Positions 9,061 through 21,910 are shown, counted from the first letter of the stretch. The stretch is 64,000 nucleotides of DNA from Prionace glauca (GCA_037974335.1 CM075760.1:70723280-70787279); one strand, 5' to 3'. A program made the numbers and translations. Notes: generated from the sequence alone by a model not told the origin.

Positions 9061-9655
9061 ATCGATGCAATTTGCATTTGTGTGCATGAGAATCTCGTGG
9101 TCTGCATTAACGTTTGGCCCTGCGTTAATGTGTGTGCGTGAGGGTTAATGAACATGTTCATTTTCTTGTGCTTGTTGATTTGTGTTGTTTTGTGTCTGTG
9201 TATATTTTATTTGGCTGACATTGTGGATGCATGCCTCTTATTGTGTGAAGTCGATACATATTTACTAATGTCACACACAATGTGTGCATGTGTTCATGCC
9301 TACTTTAATGTGTTGATTTCTGTCACACGGGGATGGTTTCCTTCCCATTCTGTGTGAGCCTGTTTCTCAGTCTTTTTGTGCACATGTCTGTTAACATATT
9401 AGTGTCTGTATATCCGTGTTGATATCTTCATAATGATGTTTGTTTCCGTGTGAAGCAATGTGTGCTATGGTGTTCTGTTCTATTTGAGCGTGGTAATGTT
9501 TTGTGTGTAAAAGTTTGACTCTCTGGCCATCTGTGTGCAGTCTGTTAATGTGTACATATGTATTTTCCATGTTTGCGTGTTAATGTGGAGAACATTACGT
9601 GTCTCTGTATCTATATTCCTGTCAGTGTGAATATCTAATAACATGTATTCATCTA
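9060..9655. repeat. GT-rich low-complexity tract, left part
   Basis: Irregular TGTGTG/TGCATG-rich sequence. With 11336-11890 it forms one low-complexity tract into which a CR1 element was inserted. Confidence 0.75.
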
Positions 9656-11335
9656 AGAAAGAACATAAGAAAATAAGAAATAGGAGCAGGAGTAGGCCAT
9701 CTGGCCCTTCGAGCCTGCCCCGCCATTCAATAAGATCATGGCTGATCTGTCGTGGCTCAGCTCCACCTTCCCGCCCTCTCCCCATAACCCTTAATCCCTT
9801 CTCTTATCAAAAACCCATCAACCCGTTTCTTAAAAATATTTAGCGAGGCAGCCTCCACCACTTCAACGGGCAGAGAATTCCAGAGATTCACCACCCTTTG
9901 AGTGAAGAAGTTTCTCCTCAACTCTGTTCTAAACCGCCTCCCCTTTACCTTGAAGCTGTGCCCCCTAGTCCTACTGTCTTTTTTGAGCGGGAAGAGTCTC
10001 TCCACCTCTATCCTATCCATCCCATTCATCATCTTATACGTCTCAATGAGATCTCCCCTCATTCTTCTAAACTCTAACGAGTACAAGCCTAGTTTATTCA
10101 GCCTCTCCTCATAGCTCAATCCCCTCAACTCCGGTATCAGCCTAGTAAACCTCCTCTGCACTCCCTCCAGGGCCAAAATATCCTTGCGCAGGTGCGGCGC
10201 CCAAAACTGCACACAGTACTCCAGCTGCGGCCTCACCAATGCCCTATACAGCTGCAGCAAGACTTCCCTACTTTTATATTCAATCCCTCTCGCTATGAAG
10301 GCCAGCATCCCATTCGCCTTCCTGACCACCTGCTGCACCTGCAAACTGGGTTTTTGCGACTCCTGCACAAGGACCCCGAGGTCCCTCTGCACCGTCGCCT
10401 GCTGCAGCTTTTCGCCACGTAAGTAATAGTCCTTCCTACCATTCCTCCTACCAAAATGGACCACCTCACACTTGCCAACATTAAATTCCATTTGCCATTT
10501 CCTGGCCCATTCGCCCAGCCTATCTAGATCCTTCTGCAGACTCTCCACACCCTCCTCACAATTTGCCTTTCCCCCAATCTTGGTGTCATCAGCAAATTTC
10601 GACACCCTGCACTCGGTTCCCTCCTCCAGATCATCTATATAAATGGTAAATAGCTGAGGCCCCAGCACCGACCCCTGGGGCACTCCACTAGTCACCAACC
10701 GCCAATCCGAATAGCATCCATTGACCCCCACTCTCTGCCTCCTATTTGACAACCAATCCTCTATCCACGCTAACACCCTACCCCCAACTCCATGTCCCCT
10801 GACCTTCTGCAATAACCTCTTGTGAGGTACCTTGTCAAACGCCTTCTGAAAATCCAGAAAGACCACATCCACCGGCTCTCCTCTATCCACTGCCCTAGAC
10901 ACATCCTCATAGAACTCCAGTAAATTTGTCAGACAAGACTTCCCTTTAATGAAACCGTGTTGTGTCCGCCCTATCAAGCAATTCCCCTCAAGATGCCTCG
11001 CTATTTCCTCCTTAATGACGGATTCTAACATTTTACCTACCACAGACGTTAAACTAACAGGCCTATAATTCCCCGCCTTTTGCCTGGCACCCTTCTTAAA
11101 CAACGGCATAACATTAGCCGTTTTCCAATCTTCCGGCACTTCCCCGGAATCCAGCGACGTCTGGAAAATAACCACCAAGGCATCCACTATCACCTCCGCC
11201 ATTTCTTTCAGAACCCTCGGATGCATTCCATCCGGTCCTGGGGACTTGTCCACAATCAGCCCCTCCAGTCTGTCGAGCACCACCTCTCTAGTAACAGTAA
11301 TGTCATTAAGACCCTCCATTCCTACCACCTTTATG
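9656..11335 (-). mobile_element. CR1-type LINE with long reverse transcriptase frame (family A)
   Basis: An open frame (about 11330-9757) covers most of the ORF2 reverse transcriptase. In order: SPGPDGMHPRVLKE, NYRPVSLTSVVGK, LDFQKAFDKVPHKRLL, GVPQGSVLGPQLF, catalytic KFADDTK, then the thumb and C-terminal WNSLPVEVVEA. The order and motifs match the CR1 clade. The 3' end carries GGGCAGGCTCGAAGGGCCAG and a TTCTTATG repeat. The endonuclease half is absent, a usual 5' truncation. The frame is uninterrupted, so the insertion is fairly young. Other family members lie at 26041-27130 and 47206-47582. Confidence 0.92.
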
Positions 11336-11890
11336 TATGTATGTGGATCTGCATGCATGTGCTTCTGTCTGGAATGTGAATATGCATGTATCTGTTTGAG
11401 CTTGGATCTGTGTACCTATTTGCATATGTTTATGCGTGTGTTGTACTTGTGTGTTTGCATTTCTCTGTGTGTGTATGTGTGTTTGTACATATTTGATTAT
11501 TTACGTGCATGTTGTTTTTCTGCCTGTTTGTACAAGTTCATGTCAATGAGTGTATGTGTGTGTGTGAGTATGCGTGTGTAAGTGTGTGTGTGGTGAGGGA
11601 GAGAATGAATGTATGTGTGCCTCTGTATATTTGTGCATGGTAGTATTTGTGTCAGAGCGTATTTGTGTGTGTGTGTATTGTTGTTCGCGTATGTGTTGCC
11701 CATGAGTGTATTTGCGTGAGCGTGCTTGTTTGTGTTCGTTTGTGTATATCTTGTATGAACTTATGGTGTATGAATACATATTTGTATGCATGCATGTTTC
11801 TCTGTGTTTTGTGAATGTATTTATGTGTGTCATGCACGTGTGTGCCTTTGTGTTTGTGCATGAATGTGCTTGTCCGTTTTTCTATATGCC
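11336..11890. repeat. GT-rich low-complexity tract, right part
   Basis: Continuation of the TGTGTG/TGCATG-rich sequence on the far side of the CR1 insert. Open frames read through it are low-complexity artefacts. Confidence 0.75.
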
Positions 11891-11894
11891 GCCC

Positions 11895-13092
11895 CTTTTT
11901 TTAAATGACTAAGCTAGTCCCAATTGCCTGCATTTGGCCCATATCCCTTGATAGCAATCTTAAGACAAAATTGCACCCGCCTCTACTACTACCTCTGGCA
12001 ATTTGTTCCAGACACTCACCATGCTGTGTCTGAAAAGTCACCCCTCTCATCTTAAACCTATGGCCTCTAGTTTTAGACTTCCCCACCTTTGGAAAAAGAT
12101 ATTGACTATCGAGCTGATCTATCCACCAGAGGAAAAACATCCCAGTCTATCCAGCGTCTCTTTATAACTCAAACCATCAAGTCCCAGAAGCATCCTAATA
12201 AATCTTTTCTGCATTCTTTCTAGTTTAATAATATCCTGTCTATAATAAGGTGACCAGAACTGTGTGCAGTATCACAAGTGGTCTTGCCAATGTCTTGTGC
12301 AACTTCAACAAGACGTCCCAACTCCTGTATCCAATGTTCTGACTAATGAAACCAAGCATGCCGAATGCCTTCTTCACCACCCTGTCCATCTGTGATTCCA
12401 CTTTCAATGAGCTATGAACATGTACCCCTAGATCTCTTTGTTCTACAACTCTCCCCAATTCACTACCATTAACTAAGCCCTACCCTGGTTTGATCTATCA
12501 AAATGCATCACCTCGCATTAAATTAAATTCCATCTGTCAATCGTCAGCCCACTGGCCCAATTGATCAAGAACCCACTGCAATCCAAACTAACCTTCTTCA
12601 CTGTCCACTAAGCCACTCACCTTGGTGTTATCTGCAAACTTAGTAATCATGCCTCCTAAATTCTCATCCAAATCATTAATACAAATGACAAATAACAGTG
12701 GACCCAGCACCGAAACCCTGAGGCACACCGCTGGTCACAGGCTTCCAGTTTGAAAAACAACTCTCTACATCTACCCTCTGGTTTCTGTCATCAAGCTAAT
12801 TTTGCATCCATTTAACTACCTCACATTGGATCTCGTGAGATTTAATCTAATGCAACAACCTACTATGTAGTATCTTATCCAAGGCCTTGCTAAAGTTCAT
12901 GTAGACAACATCAACTGCACTGCCCTCATTTACCTTCTTGGTTCCCCCTTCAGAAACCTCAAACTTCTGAGACATGATTTTCCACTCTCAAAGCCATGCT
13001 GACTGTCCCTAATCAGTCCTTGCCTCTCTAAATGCCTGTAGATTCTGTCTCTCAGAATACCTTTAACCAGCGTACCCACTACAGATGTGAGG
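11895..13092 (-). mobile_element. CR1-type LINE, 3' part of a twin-primed copy
   Basis: Minus-strand CR1 from a third family, with many breaks. It includes SLTSVVGTLVKGILRDRIY, the KFADN-like region and the tail equivalent to LFPKVGKSKTRGHRFKMRG. It ends abruptly at about 13092, where the preceding ORF2 segment appears on the opposite strand. Confidence 0.85.
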
Positions 13093-13280
13093 CTCTTTAA
13101 AGTGCATCAAGGTAGAGAAATCCCCAGGGCCTAATGAAGTGTATCCCAGGACATTGTGGGAGGCTAGGGAGGAAATTGCAAGTCCCCCAGCAGAGATATT
13201 TGAACTGACATCCACAGGTGAGGTGCCTGAAGATTGGAGGGTGGCAAATATTGTGCCTTTGTTTAAAAACAGGGAAGCAA
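13093..13280 (+). mobile_element. CR1-type LINE, inverted 5' part of the same copy
   Basis: The plus strand reads VEKSPGPNEVYPRTLWE and GEVPEDWRVANIVPLFK, the ORF2 segment that directly precedes SLTSVVG in CR1. Its inverted position next to 11895-13092 is the layout produced by twin priming. Confidence 0.8.
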
Positions 13281-13408
13281 AGTTGTGAGACCGGCCAGTT
13301 AAGCAGAAAGAAACTCACTGACCCTCCCACTTCAACTGTCAACGTGGACATATTTCAGTGCTGGATGTGATTAACAGCAGCAATAACAGCAGAATTCAAT
13401 GATTGTAA

Positions 13409-14362
13409 TCAATTATGAACTCGCTGGTGTCTCAACAGGGTAGATGACTGAGTGAATCCTTTCCCACAGTCAGAGCAGGTGAATGGTCTCTCCCCAGTGT
13501 GGACTCCTTGGTGTCTTCTCAGGTTGGACAAATCTCGGAACTGCTTCCCACAATCAGAGCAGGTGAATGGTCTCTCCCCAGTGTGAACTCGCTGGTGTTT
13601 TTGCAGAGTGGATGAATCTTTGAATTTCTTTGCGCACACTGTGCAGATGAACGGCTTCTCCTCAGTGTGAATTCGTTGGTGAGTCAGCAGATGGGTTGAA
13701 TTTTTGAATCCCTTCCCACAGTCAGAACAGATGAATGACCTCTCCTCGGTGTGAACCTGTTGGTGTCGCATCAGGTTGGATAACCATCTAAACCTTCTCA
13801 CGCAGAGAGAGCAGCTGAATTGTTTCTGCTCAGTGTGAACTCGCTGGTGTGTCTGCAGGTTGGATGACTGAGTGAATCCCTTTCCACACTGAGAGCAGGT
13901 AAACGGCCTCTCCCCAGTGTGAGCTCGCTGGTGTGTCAGCAAATCGGATAACTGATTGAATCTCTTCCCACACTCAGAGCAGCTAAATGGCCTCTCCCCA
14001 GTGTGAATTCGCTGATGTGTCTGCAGGTTGGATAACTGAGTGAATCCTTTCCCACACTCAGAGCAAGCAAATGGCCTCTCCCCAGAGTGAACTCGCTGAT
14101 GTATCTTCAGGGTGGATGAATGTTTGAAACCTTTCCCACATGCTGTGCAGGTGAATGACCTTTCCTTCATGTGAATTCGCTGGTGTGTCAGCAGGTGGGA
14201 TGAATTTGTGAATCCCTTCCCACAATCAGAGCAGGTAAATGGCCGCTCCCCGGTGTGAATACGTCGATGAGTTTCTAGTTTTGAGGGGGTTATGAATCTC
14301 TTTCCACAGTCCTCACATTTCCACGGTTTCTCTGTGGTGTAGGTGTCCTCGTGTCTCTCCAT
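13409..14362 (-). CDS. C2H2 zinc-finger protein, 11 fingers
   Basis: An intact frame of 317 residues from ATG at 14362 to the stop at 13409. The start fits the family pattern: a short lead ([16 protein letters not shown]) followed directly by finger one. Eleven contiguous C2H2 fingers have H-T-G-E-R-P-F linkers, with variants such as HMKERSF and HTEQKQF. All zinc-binding Cys/His pairs are present. Finger seven has CVRRF in place of CGKGF but keeps its ligands. No KRAB or SCAN domain is seen. The exon is preceded by an acceptor (CTTCTTTTACAG) ending at 14661 and 298 bp of leader. A likely promoter lies at 16560-16950, with a CR1 and SINEs in the intron. It would bind DNA in the nucleus; target unknown. 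This is the best candidate in the window for an intact ZNF gene. Confidence 0.85.
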   Translation of the reverse strand: MERHEDTYTTEKPWKCEDCGKRFITPSKLETHRRIHTGERPFTCSDCGKGFTNSSHLLTHQRIHMKERSFTCTACGKGFKHSSTLKIHQRVHSGERPFACSECGKGFTQLSNLQTHQRIHTGERPFSCSECGKRFNQLSDLLTHQRAHTGERPFTCSQCGKGFTQSSNLQTHQRVHTEQKQFSCSLCVRRFRWLSNLMRHQQVHTEERSFICSDCGKGFKNSTHLLTHQRIHTEEKPFICTVCAKKFKDSSTLQKHQRVHTGERPFTCSDCGKQFRDLSNLRRHQGVHTGERPFTCSDCGKGFTQSSTLLRHQRVHN

Positions 14363-14660
14363 GTTCAACAATCAAATTAAGTTTCCGCACACATAGGGTC
14401 TTTCCCGGCTCCAAATGGGAATGTTTCTTCAAGCTGTGTAACTGGTTAAGGCAGGAACAATCAGTTCAAAGTGCGTGTGCTGATGCTTTTCTCGTCACAC
14501 TGAGAATTAATAACTGATGAAGCTGATAGAGCAGACAATTATTTCTCCATCTAGATTCAAAGGCCACTGATCTTCACTTTGCAATGAATCAACTGAATCT
14601 TTCAGATCCTGATGCAACGTTTGGTTTGAGATTTCTGGCTTAAATCCTCATTTCTAACAT
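14363..14660 (-). other. 5' leader of the 11-finger ZNF exon
   Basis: Begins after the acceptor CTTTTACAG (14661-14669, minus). It resembles the leader modules at 20374, 28653 and 32276: a conserved block with AAATCTCAAA and a match to ACTGGAAAAGCATCAACACA. Stops interrupt it, so it is untranslated here. Confidence 0.7.
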
Positions 14661-14789
14661 CTGTAAAAGAAGTTGACAAAAGTAATCAGCGTTAGTACAG
14701 GATAGACATTCAGAACAGACAATTCTAGTTTCTCTGGAGCATTTTTTCCCCCTTTCATTCCCCAAAAGCTGTAAGTTTCCATCTCACAC

Positions 14790-15142
14790 ATTGAGAGGCA
14801 ATTCCCTAGTGGTATTATCGCTAGACTATTAATCCAAAATTCAGCTAATGTTTGGGGACCCAGGTTTGAATCCTGCCACGGCAAATGTAGAATTTGAATT
14901 CAGTACAAACATGTGGAATTAAGAATCTATTGATGATTGTGAAACTATTGTAGATTGTCGGAAAACCCCATCACTAATGCTTTTTAGGGAAGGAAATCTG
15001 CCATCCTCACCTGGCATGGCCTACATGTGCCACCAAAGGTACAGTAATGTGCTGATTCACATTGGTTTACTGGGGCATTTCAGAGGGCAATCGGTTCAAG
15101 GGCACTGAGGGATGGGCAATAAATGCTGGCCAGCCAGCAATG
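14790..15142 (+). repeat. tRNA-derived SINE, second type
   Basis: Head with GGTTTGAATCCTGCCACGGC, body CTTTTTAGGGAAGGAAATCT, 3' end GGGATGGGCAATAAATGCTG. Lies in the intron upstream of the 11-finger exon. Confidence 0.85.
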
Positions 15143-15255
15143 ATGTGGAGATGCCGGCGTTGGACTGGGGTAAATACAGTCAGACAATTCACAAAACCAG
15201 GTTAAAAGTCCAACAGGTTCATTTGGTAGCAAAAGCCAGCGATGCTCATGTCTCA
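15143..15255 (-). mobile_element. Penelope-like element 3' terminal fragment
   Basis: The minus strand carries CCTGTTGGACTTTTAACCTG followed by CCAGTCCAACGCCGGCATCT, the 3' terminus also found at 30625-30670 and 31955-32050. It abuts the 3' end of the SINE. Confidence 0.7.
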
Positions 15256-15499
15256 TGAATGAAGAAAAAATAACTCTCCTTTCATTCTCATTCTGCTGGA
15301 TATAATACTGAACCTCCACAGGCTGATTGACAGAGCTGGGCCAAACTTTCCAGAGTCTATAACCTCCCTAGATTCACTCCCGTTCCCTTTCGTTGCAGCA
15401 AGTCAACAATTCCCCCAGAATGAGAAGAAATAGAAAGTATTTTACTTACAGATGTTGGCCTCTTTTAGGTATGGCTTGTTATCCAACTGACCAACAAAA

Positions 15500-16530
15500 G
15501 AGTATAAAAGCTGCTGTCTAATGCTTCAGTTGTACAGAACGTTGGTTAGACCGCATTTGGAGTACTGCGTCCAGTTCTGGTCACCTTACTACCGGAAGGA
15601 CGTGGAGTCTCTGGAAAGGGTGCAGAGGAGGTTTACCAGGATGTTGCCTGGCATGGGGGGACTGGGTTACGAGGAGAGGTTGAAGAAACTGGGACTATTC
15701 TCCTTGGAAAGGCGGAGATTGAGAGGGGACATGATAGAAGTATATAAGATAATGAAGGGAATGGATAGAGTTAATAGTGAGAGACTGCTCCCTAGACTGG
15801 ATACAAACACGAGAGGTCATCATTTAAGGGTGAGGGGGGAGAGGTATAATTTGGAGGTGAGAGGAAGGTTCTTTACGCAGAGAGTTGTAGGGGTCTGGAA
15901 CGCGCTACCGAGTAGGGTGGTGGAGGCAGGAACATTGGACTCTTTTAAGATGCAGTTAGATAGGCACATGAGTGAAACGAGAATGGAGGGATATGGTAGG
16001 GGATATTAAATAGGGTTAAACCTCGGGAGACACCGGAAAGGCAGGCTGTAAGATTAATATTTTGACTTTATTCCACAGGTGGAGGTCCACCTCGTGTCAA
16101 ACGAGGGGCATTCACACGGCGGGTCGTGCCTGGGCTGCTCTTGGAAGTTCCAGGAGTGGCCTAGAACTTCGTGTCGGTGTGTGTGCTTGATCCTGGACCG
16201 GTAGATGGGCGCCGCAACAGCTCAGTGACTAGCACTGCTGGCTGTGCAGGCACATGGATTTGGGCCTGTGTCTGTGGGAGTTTGCTCATTCTCCCTGTGG
16301 TTGCGTGAGTTTCCTCCGGGCGCTCCGGTTTCCTCCCACACCCCAAAAATGTGCTCTCAGGCTAATCGGTTTTTACCAAATTGACACTATTTCTTCCCTG
16401 AATCTGACTGAGTAGGGTTCCATTCGTAGCCATGCAGGGTAGAATAGGTGTAGGGTGATGTGGCGGCGCGGGCTCGTTGGGCCGAAGGGCCTGTTTCCCG
16501 TGCTGGATTGTTCTTTGTTCTTTGTTCTAT
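15500..16530 (+). mobile_element. CR1-type LINE (family C), interrupted by a SINE
   Basis: An open frame (15521-16009) covers the ORF2 C-terminus: LVRPHLEYCVQFWSPYYRK, RRLRGDMIEVYKIMKGMDR and FFTQRVVGVWNALPSRVVEA. The tail (16430-16528) has GGGCCGAAGGGCCTGTTTCC and TTGTTC repeats. A SINE sits inside at 16205-16400. Truncated 5'. Confidence 0.88.
16205..16400 (+). repeat. tRNA-derived SINE nested in CR1
   Basis: Head (CAACAGCTCAGTGACTAGCA), body GGGAGTTTGCTCATTCTCCC, and CTCCGGTTTCCTCCCACACC. It is younger than the CR1 it splits. Confidence 0.75.
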
Positions 16531-16559
16531 TTCAGTCTGTCTGAAGTTCAATCTGCATT

Positions 16560-16950
16560 GTCACAAAGGTCGCGCTCTGATTGGCTGGAGGGCCACAGTC
16601 CTTCCGGTCCTCCAATTCTTCCCATTGGTCAACAATTCAACGTGAAGGTCAGAGGGTGGGCTCTCCCCCGGAACATGCGCAGCTCCCCCTCTCCCTGGAC
16701 ATGCGCAGTCCAGGGCCGTGGGGGAGATCACCGAGCGGCTTCTCTCTCTGGCCGGAGCCGACAGCCGCTTGTCTGGAAACCTTGGCTCGAGGAGGGGGAG
16801 GGGAGCAGTGGGTGGGGGCGGGGCTCCCGGGTCCGCGCAGGCCTCGGCCTGCGCACAGGGACCCGCAGCCGTCACCGCGGAGCAGTGATTCCTATTGGTT
16901 GTTTCAGTGATGACTCCGTTGTGACGTCACAAAGCGGAAGTTGGCCAGTG
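16560..16950. promoter_or_regulatory. ZNF-family CpG promoter
   Basis: Contains CCAAT boxes in both orientations (GATTGGCTGGAGGGCCAC, CCCATTGGTCAAC), CATGCGCAG motifs, a CRE TGACGTCA at 16922-16929 and an ETS-like GCGGAAGT. The right-hand part (TTCCTATTGG...TGACGTCAC...GCGGAAGTTGGCCA) matches 31680-31740. It may serve the 11-finger gene on the minus strand. Confidence 0.7.
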
Positions 16951-16956
16951 ATGATG

Positions 16957-17240
16957 TAATTTAAACAATGTCTGAGGTCACCACTTGTTGCTCAGATCCC
17001 CTTTTCAGCCCAGTGCAACTTGGAGCACACTGTTAATTCACCGGCTGCTGGGTTACAGGTCCCTCACAGCTCTTACCACAAATTCATGATGAAATAATTT
17101 AAATAATGCCTGAAAACACTTTACTTCTTGCTCTGACCCCTTTTTCAGTGCAGTGCTATTTGGAGTATACTATCAGTGCATTGACTCTTGGGTTGCAAAT
17201 CCTTACAGTTCTTATCACAAATTTATGATGAAATAATTTA
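16957..17240. repeat. Tandem duplication of about 137 bp
   Basis: Two adjacent copies (16957-17095, 17096-17240), each running from GATGAAATAATTTAAA-type sequence through CAGTGCA-CTTGGAG to CTTA-CACAAATT-ATGATG. A single counterpart lies inverted at 34700-34830. Confidence 0.8.
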
Positions 17241-17244
17241 AACA

Positions 17245-17825
17245 ATGCCTGAAAACACTTCTTCTTCATCAACTATCTACCACTGTTTGTTGATTGATTA
17301 CAGCTTCGGGTATCTCAATCGCTGAACACCAGCCAGTCCTGGAATAAGTTTAATTCTAACTCATTCTAAGTAAATATTCTCACCCGGCCCTCTGTTGAGA
17401 CTAAGCAGCTTTAATGGTTCATTGTAGCACAAACTCAGCAGTCATAGGAATGTGGTCAAGATAGTCCAGTCTCATCAAGCCTCACATTCAATCTGCAGTC
17501 CTTCAGTTATGACAGTATATGTGCCTGTATGTATTGGCTATTGTCAATCCCGACACTGCCAGTTTGAACGACTACAATGCGTGAGATGTAAATACACCCA
17601 CCGTGTTGTTAGGGAGGCATTTCCAGCCACACATTCCAGATTTCCTCTGGACTATAGGTGGATACCAGATTGATACATTTCATTCAACCACACCCAAGCT
17701 GAGTTATTCAAATCTCTTTATTGTACAGAACAATATATTCACAATATCTTTAACACAGAATTTGAACATTCCAGTTTTGATTTCAAGTATTAAGATATTC
17801 TGTTAGTTTTTTTTATTGTCGATTC
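17245..17825. repeat. Inverted duplicate of the 34.2-34.7 kb region
   Basis: The minus strand matches 34200-34700. Shared landmarks include CCAGTCCTGGAATAAGTTTA, GACTATCTTGACCACATTCC and the CAGATT-ATACATTTCATTCAACCACACC segment. No gene seen. It lies 3' of the minus-strand ZNF copy, just as its partner lies 3' of the plus-strand copy. Confidence 0.75.
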
Positions 17826-18200
17826 AGGCCTCTGTTGTTCTCCTTGGAGCAAAGGAGGTTGAGGGGAGATTTGATAGAGGTGGACAAAATTCTAACAGGT
17901 TTAGATAAGGTGGACAAAGAAAAGCTGTTCCTATTAGCTGATGGGAAAAGGACGGGGTGGGGGTGGGGGTTGGGAGGCTGGGAACACAGATTTAAGGTTT
18001 TGGATCAGAGATACTGGGGAGGATGTGAGGAAGAATATTTTGATACAGTGAATTGTAATGACCTGGAACTCACTGCCTATGAGAGAGGAGGAAGTGGAGA
18101 CAATAAACAATTACAAAGGAAATTGGATGGGCATTTGGGGGGTTTGAAACAGAAATGCTGACTAAGTATCTCTGAACTTCCTAATACCCTGTCACTCTGT
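17826..18200 (+). mobile_element. CR1-type LINE 3' fragment
   Basis: Reads LEQRRLRGDLIEVDKILTGL and an HRFKV-type segment, ending GATGGGCATTTGGGGGGTTT. The same insertion is seen inverted at 33870-34170, so it predates the block duplication. Confidence 0.8.
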
Positions 18201-18289
18201 GATCCTTGTGAAATTTGAAACCAGGTGTTCGCAACAAGACTCAAAGAGCATCAGCTCACTGGAGGCAAAGTTGTGAGACCGGCCAGTCC

Positions 18290-18530
18290 AGCAGAAGGTT
18301 GTGAATCTGTGGAATTCCCTGCACAGTGAGCTGTTGAGGCTACCTCATTGAATGCTTTTAAGGCAAGGATAGATGAGATTTTAACAGTAAAGGGATTAAG
18401 GGCTATGCTGAGCAGGCAGGTAAGTGGAGTTGAGTCCACAAAAAGAACAGCCATGATCTTATTGAATGGCACAGCAGGCTCGAGGGGCCAGATGGCCCAC
18501 TCCTGCTCCTAGTTCTTATGTTCTTAAAGT
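18290..18530 (+). mobile_element. CR1-type LINE 3' tail (family A)
   Basis: VNLWNSL-type segment, then CATGATCTTATTGAATGGCA and ACTCCTGCTCCTAGTTCTTA. It was inserted into the ZNF 3' flank: the bordering GTGAGACCGGCCAG block is also found at 13288, 30100 and 33718. Confidence 0.8.
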
Positions 18531-18631
18531 CACCCTCTGCCCCTCCCCAGTGACCAACTGTAAGAATGAAAAAAAAGCAGCCCTTGACATAAGACAGCAG
18601 AAACAATAACTGCAGAATCCCACCCCTGGAA

Positions 18632-20046
<1,415 letters not shown>

Positions 20047-20374
20047 GGTGCAGGTGTCCTTGCCTCTCCCTTGGGTGGACAATCAGGTGAAGCCTCGCCC
20101 ACACACAATATGTGTACAGTCTCTCCCCACTGTGAATGGTGTTATATTTATTCAGGCTGTGTAACTGTTTAAAGCTCTTCAGTCAGTGCTCTGGAACACA
20201 TTCACTTGAATTTGGCAGTGTGTTGATGCTTTTCCAGTCACACTGATGTTTGAAATCTTTTCAAATCTCTTTCCGGATTCAATGGCCGATGATATTCAGA
20301 TCCTGAGGAATATGACTCTGCCAGGTCTAGATGTGACGTTTGAGATTACAGCCTGTGATTCCTCTTTCAATATC
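20047..20374 (-). other. 5' leader of the 13-finger ZNF exon
   Basis: Begins after the acceptor TTTGTTTTACAG (minus, ending at 20375) with GATATTGAAAGAGGAATCAC. Close to the leaders at 28653 and 32276. Contains an old, stop-broken finger (HTIHSGERLYTYCVW-type text) just before the ATG. Confidence 0.75.
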
Positions 20375-20439
20375 CTGTAAAACAAACTGATACAAGTCAT
20401 CGGTGTCAGTACAAGATAGAAATTCAGAACAATTCTAGT

Positions 20440-20900
20440 TTCTATGCAATTTTTTTTCCCCTCTCATTCCCCAAAAGCTGTAAATCTCCATCCCACACAC
20501 TCTCCCTCCATTCTCACTCTGCTGGATCTAATATTCGCCCTCCCAATTCTCCTGAAGGTGCTGATTGACAGATCCATGCTCAATCAGGCTCACTGCTTCC
20601 TGTCCTGGAGACTCACAGCTGAAAATCTCCATGCAGGCTGCCAGACAGATACATGCCCATATGACTGGACTGAAAATGTGTGGAATATACAGACTGGATT
20701 CACTTCCTTTCCCTTCAGTTGCTGCAAGTCCCCAATTTTCCCCAGAATGGGAAAAGAAATGGAAAGGGGGAAACATTGATTTCCTCCCAGATGTTGCACT
20801 GAGGAGGAAGTTTCACTCTGAAGCTCATTGACTGACTTCTGCATTATAACACTTTCTCAAAGACATTGACATCCTTTGCTCCCTCAGCTTGACACATTTA
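20440..20900 (-). repeat. Upstream intron block shared with 31745-32240
   Basis: The minus strand matches 31745-32240: GAGGAAATCAATGTTTCCCC, GGGAAATTGGGGACTTGCAG and CCAGTCATATGGGCATG-type segments. It forms part of the inverted duplication joining the two ZNF copies. Bases 20900-21120 hold nothing recognised. Confidence 0.8.
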
Positions 20901-21119
20901 TTTGTCTGGCTAAAAGGATGGTCTCTTTCCTAATGTTCACAATTAAAGGGCTGGTTTCCCTCGAAGATGGCTGACATTTAAGAGAATAATAAATTATTAG
21001 AGGACAGAGATATGCCGAGTGTTGTTGATATTGTGGATCTGATATACTATTTATGGTTCTGTAACAAAGTACATTTAGTATTTCTCATCTTGTAAAGAGG
21101 CACTGTAGCTCTGTATGTT

Positions 21120-21270
21120 TCCACTCATCGAGTCATTACAGCACAGAAGAAATCCATTCAGTAACTCAAGTCCATGCTGACTTCTGTCGAACAATCCAGT
21201 GAGTCCCATTCCCCTTCTATATTCCCTTTCCCCTGCAAGTTTATGTCCTTCATGTGCCCATCTCATTTCT
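21120..21270 (-). mobile_element. LINE 3' tail fragment
   Basis: Diverged CR1-like tail on the minus strand (complement of GAGTCATTACAGCACAGAAG...AACTCAAGTCCATGCTGAC). Confidence 0.55.
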
Positions 21271-21419
21271 GAAATATATTAAAGGGGACAGTATACTAAT
21301 ATAGGACAGAGACGTGTCTGATATTTTTATACGGCAGAGTTTAGATATATTATTTATGGCTCTGTAATAAAATGCACATATCTGGTTGTGTAACATTGGA
21401 CTGGAGTGACATTATATAT

Positions 21420-21640
21420 TTGGACAAATCTCTTCCCTCAGAGAATTGTTAGTATCTGGCTTCCTCTCCATGGGGACCAGTGGAGGCATTGAATATCTTC
21501 AAGGATGAGTTAGACAGTTTTTGAATGACAAGGGAGTCAAGACTTATTGGAAGAGGCTGGAAAATGGAGAGAAAGCTCCGATGAGGAAGGATTTCTTCAC
21601 TCAAGGATGTGGTGAAGTTTTGGATCCCTTTTTTGCAAAT
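21420..21640 (+). mobile_element. CR1-type LINE 3' fragment
   Basis: ACAAATCTCTTCCCTCAGAG followed by the VW-LPLHGDQ-like segment and TTCAAGGATGAGTTAGACAG. Old and broken. Confidence 0.6.
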
Positions 21641-21794
21641 CCTTCCACGACATAATTGTTTCCTATTTCCAGTCACACAAGTGTTTGGATCTTTATCTAC
21701 AAACATACTTACATTCAGGTTCTAATGAATGGAGTGGACTCTGTCAGGTTTTGATCTGATGTCTGGTTTGAGTTTGCCTTCAAATTTTGTCATC

Positions 21795-21910
21795 AAATTT
21801 CCTGTAAAAGAGATCACCACCGTCAGTCAAGAATGGAAATTAAGCGAGGAACGTTTCTCTTGGGGTTGAGTTTTCTGTGTGTAAATCCTCCCCCTCTAAC
21901 TCCCTGTAAA
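21795..21910 (-). other. Two tandem orphan ZNF splice-acceptor modules
   Basis: Two acceptors, CTCTTTTACAG ending at 21802 and CTCCTTTTACAG ending at 21904. Each is preceded by the family block (TTTCTATCC-GGACTGACAG or its variant ATTCTTGACTGACGG). They match the acceptor of the ZNF leader exons but no finger exon is attached; they may be alternative leader exons of the 13-finger copy. Confidence 0.6.

Noticed and set aside
10184-10481. Plus-strand and other-frame ORFs over CR1 copies
   Set aside because: Shadows of the minus-strand reverse transcriptase frame; the same at 26569-26866 and 42528-43034.
11497-11861. His/Thr-rich minus-strand frames
   Set aside because: Translations of a TGTG-rich low-complexity tract.
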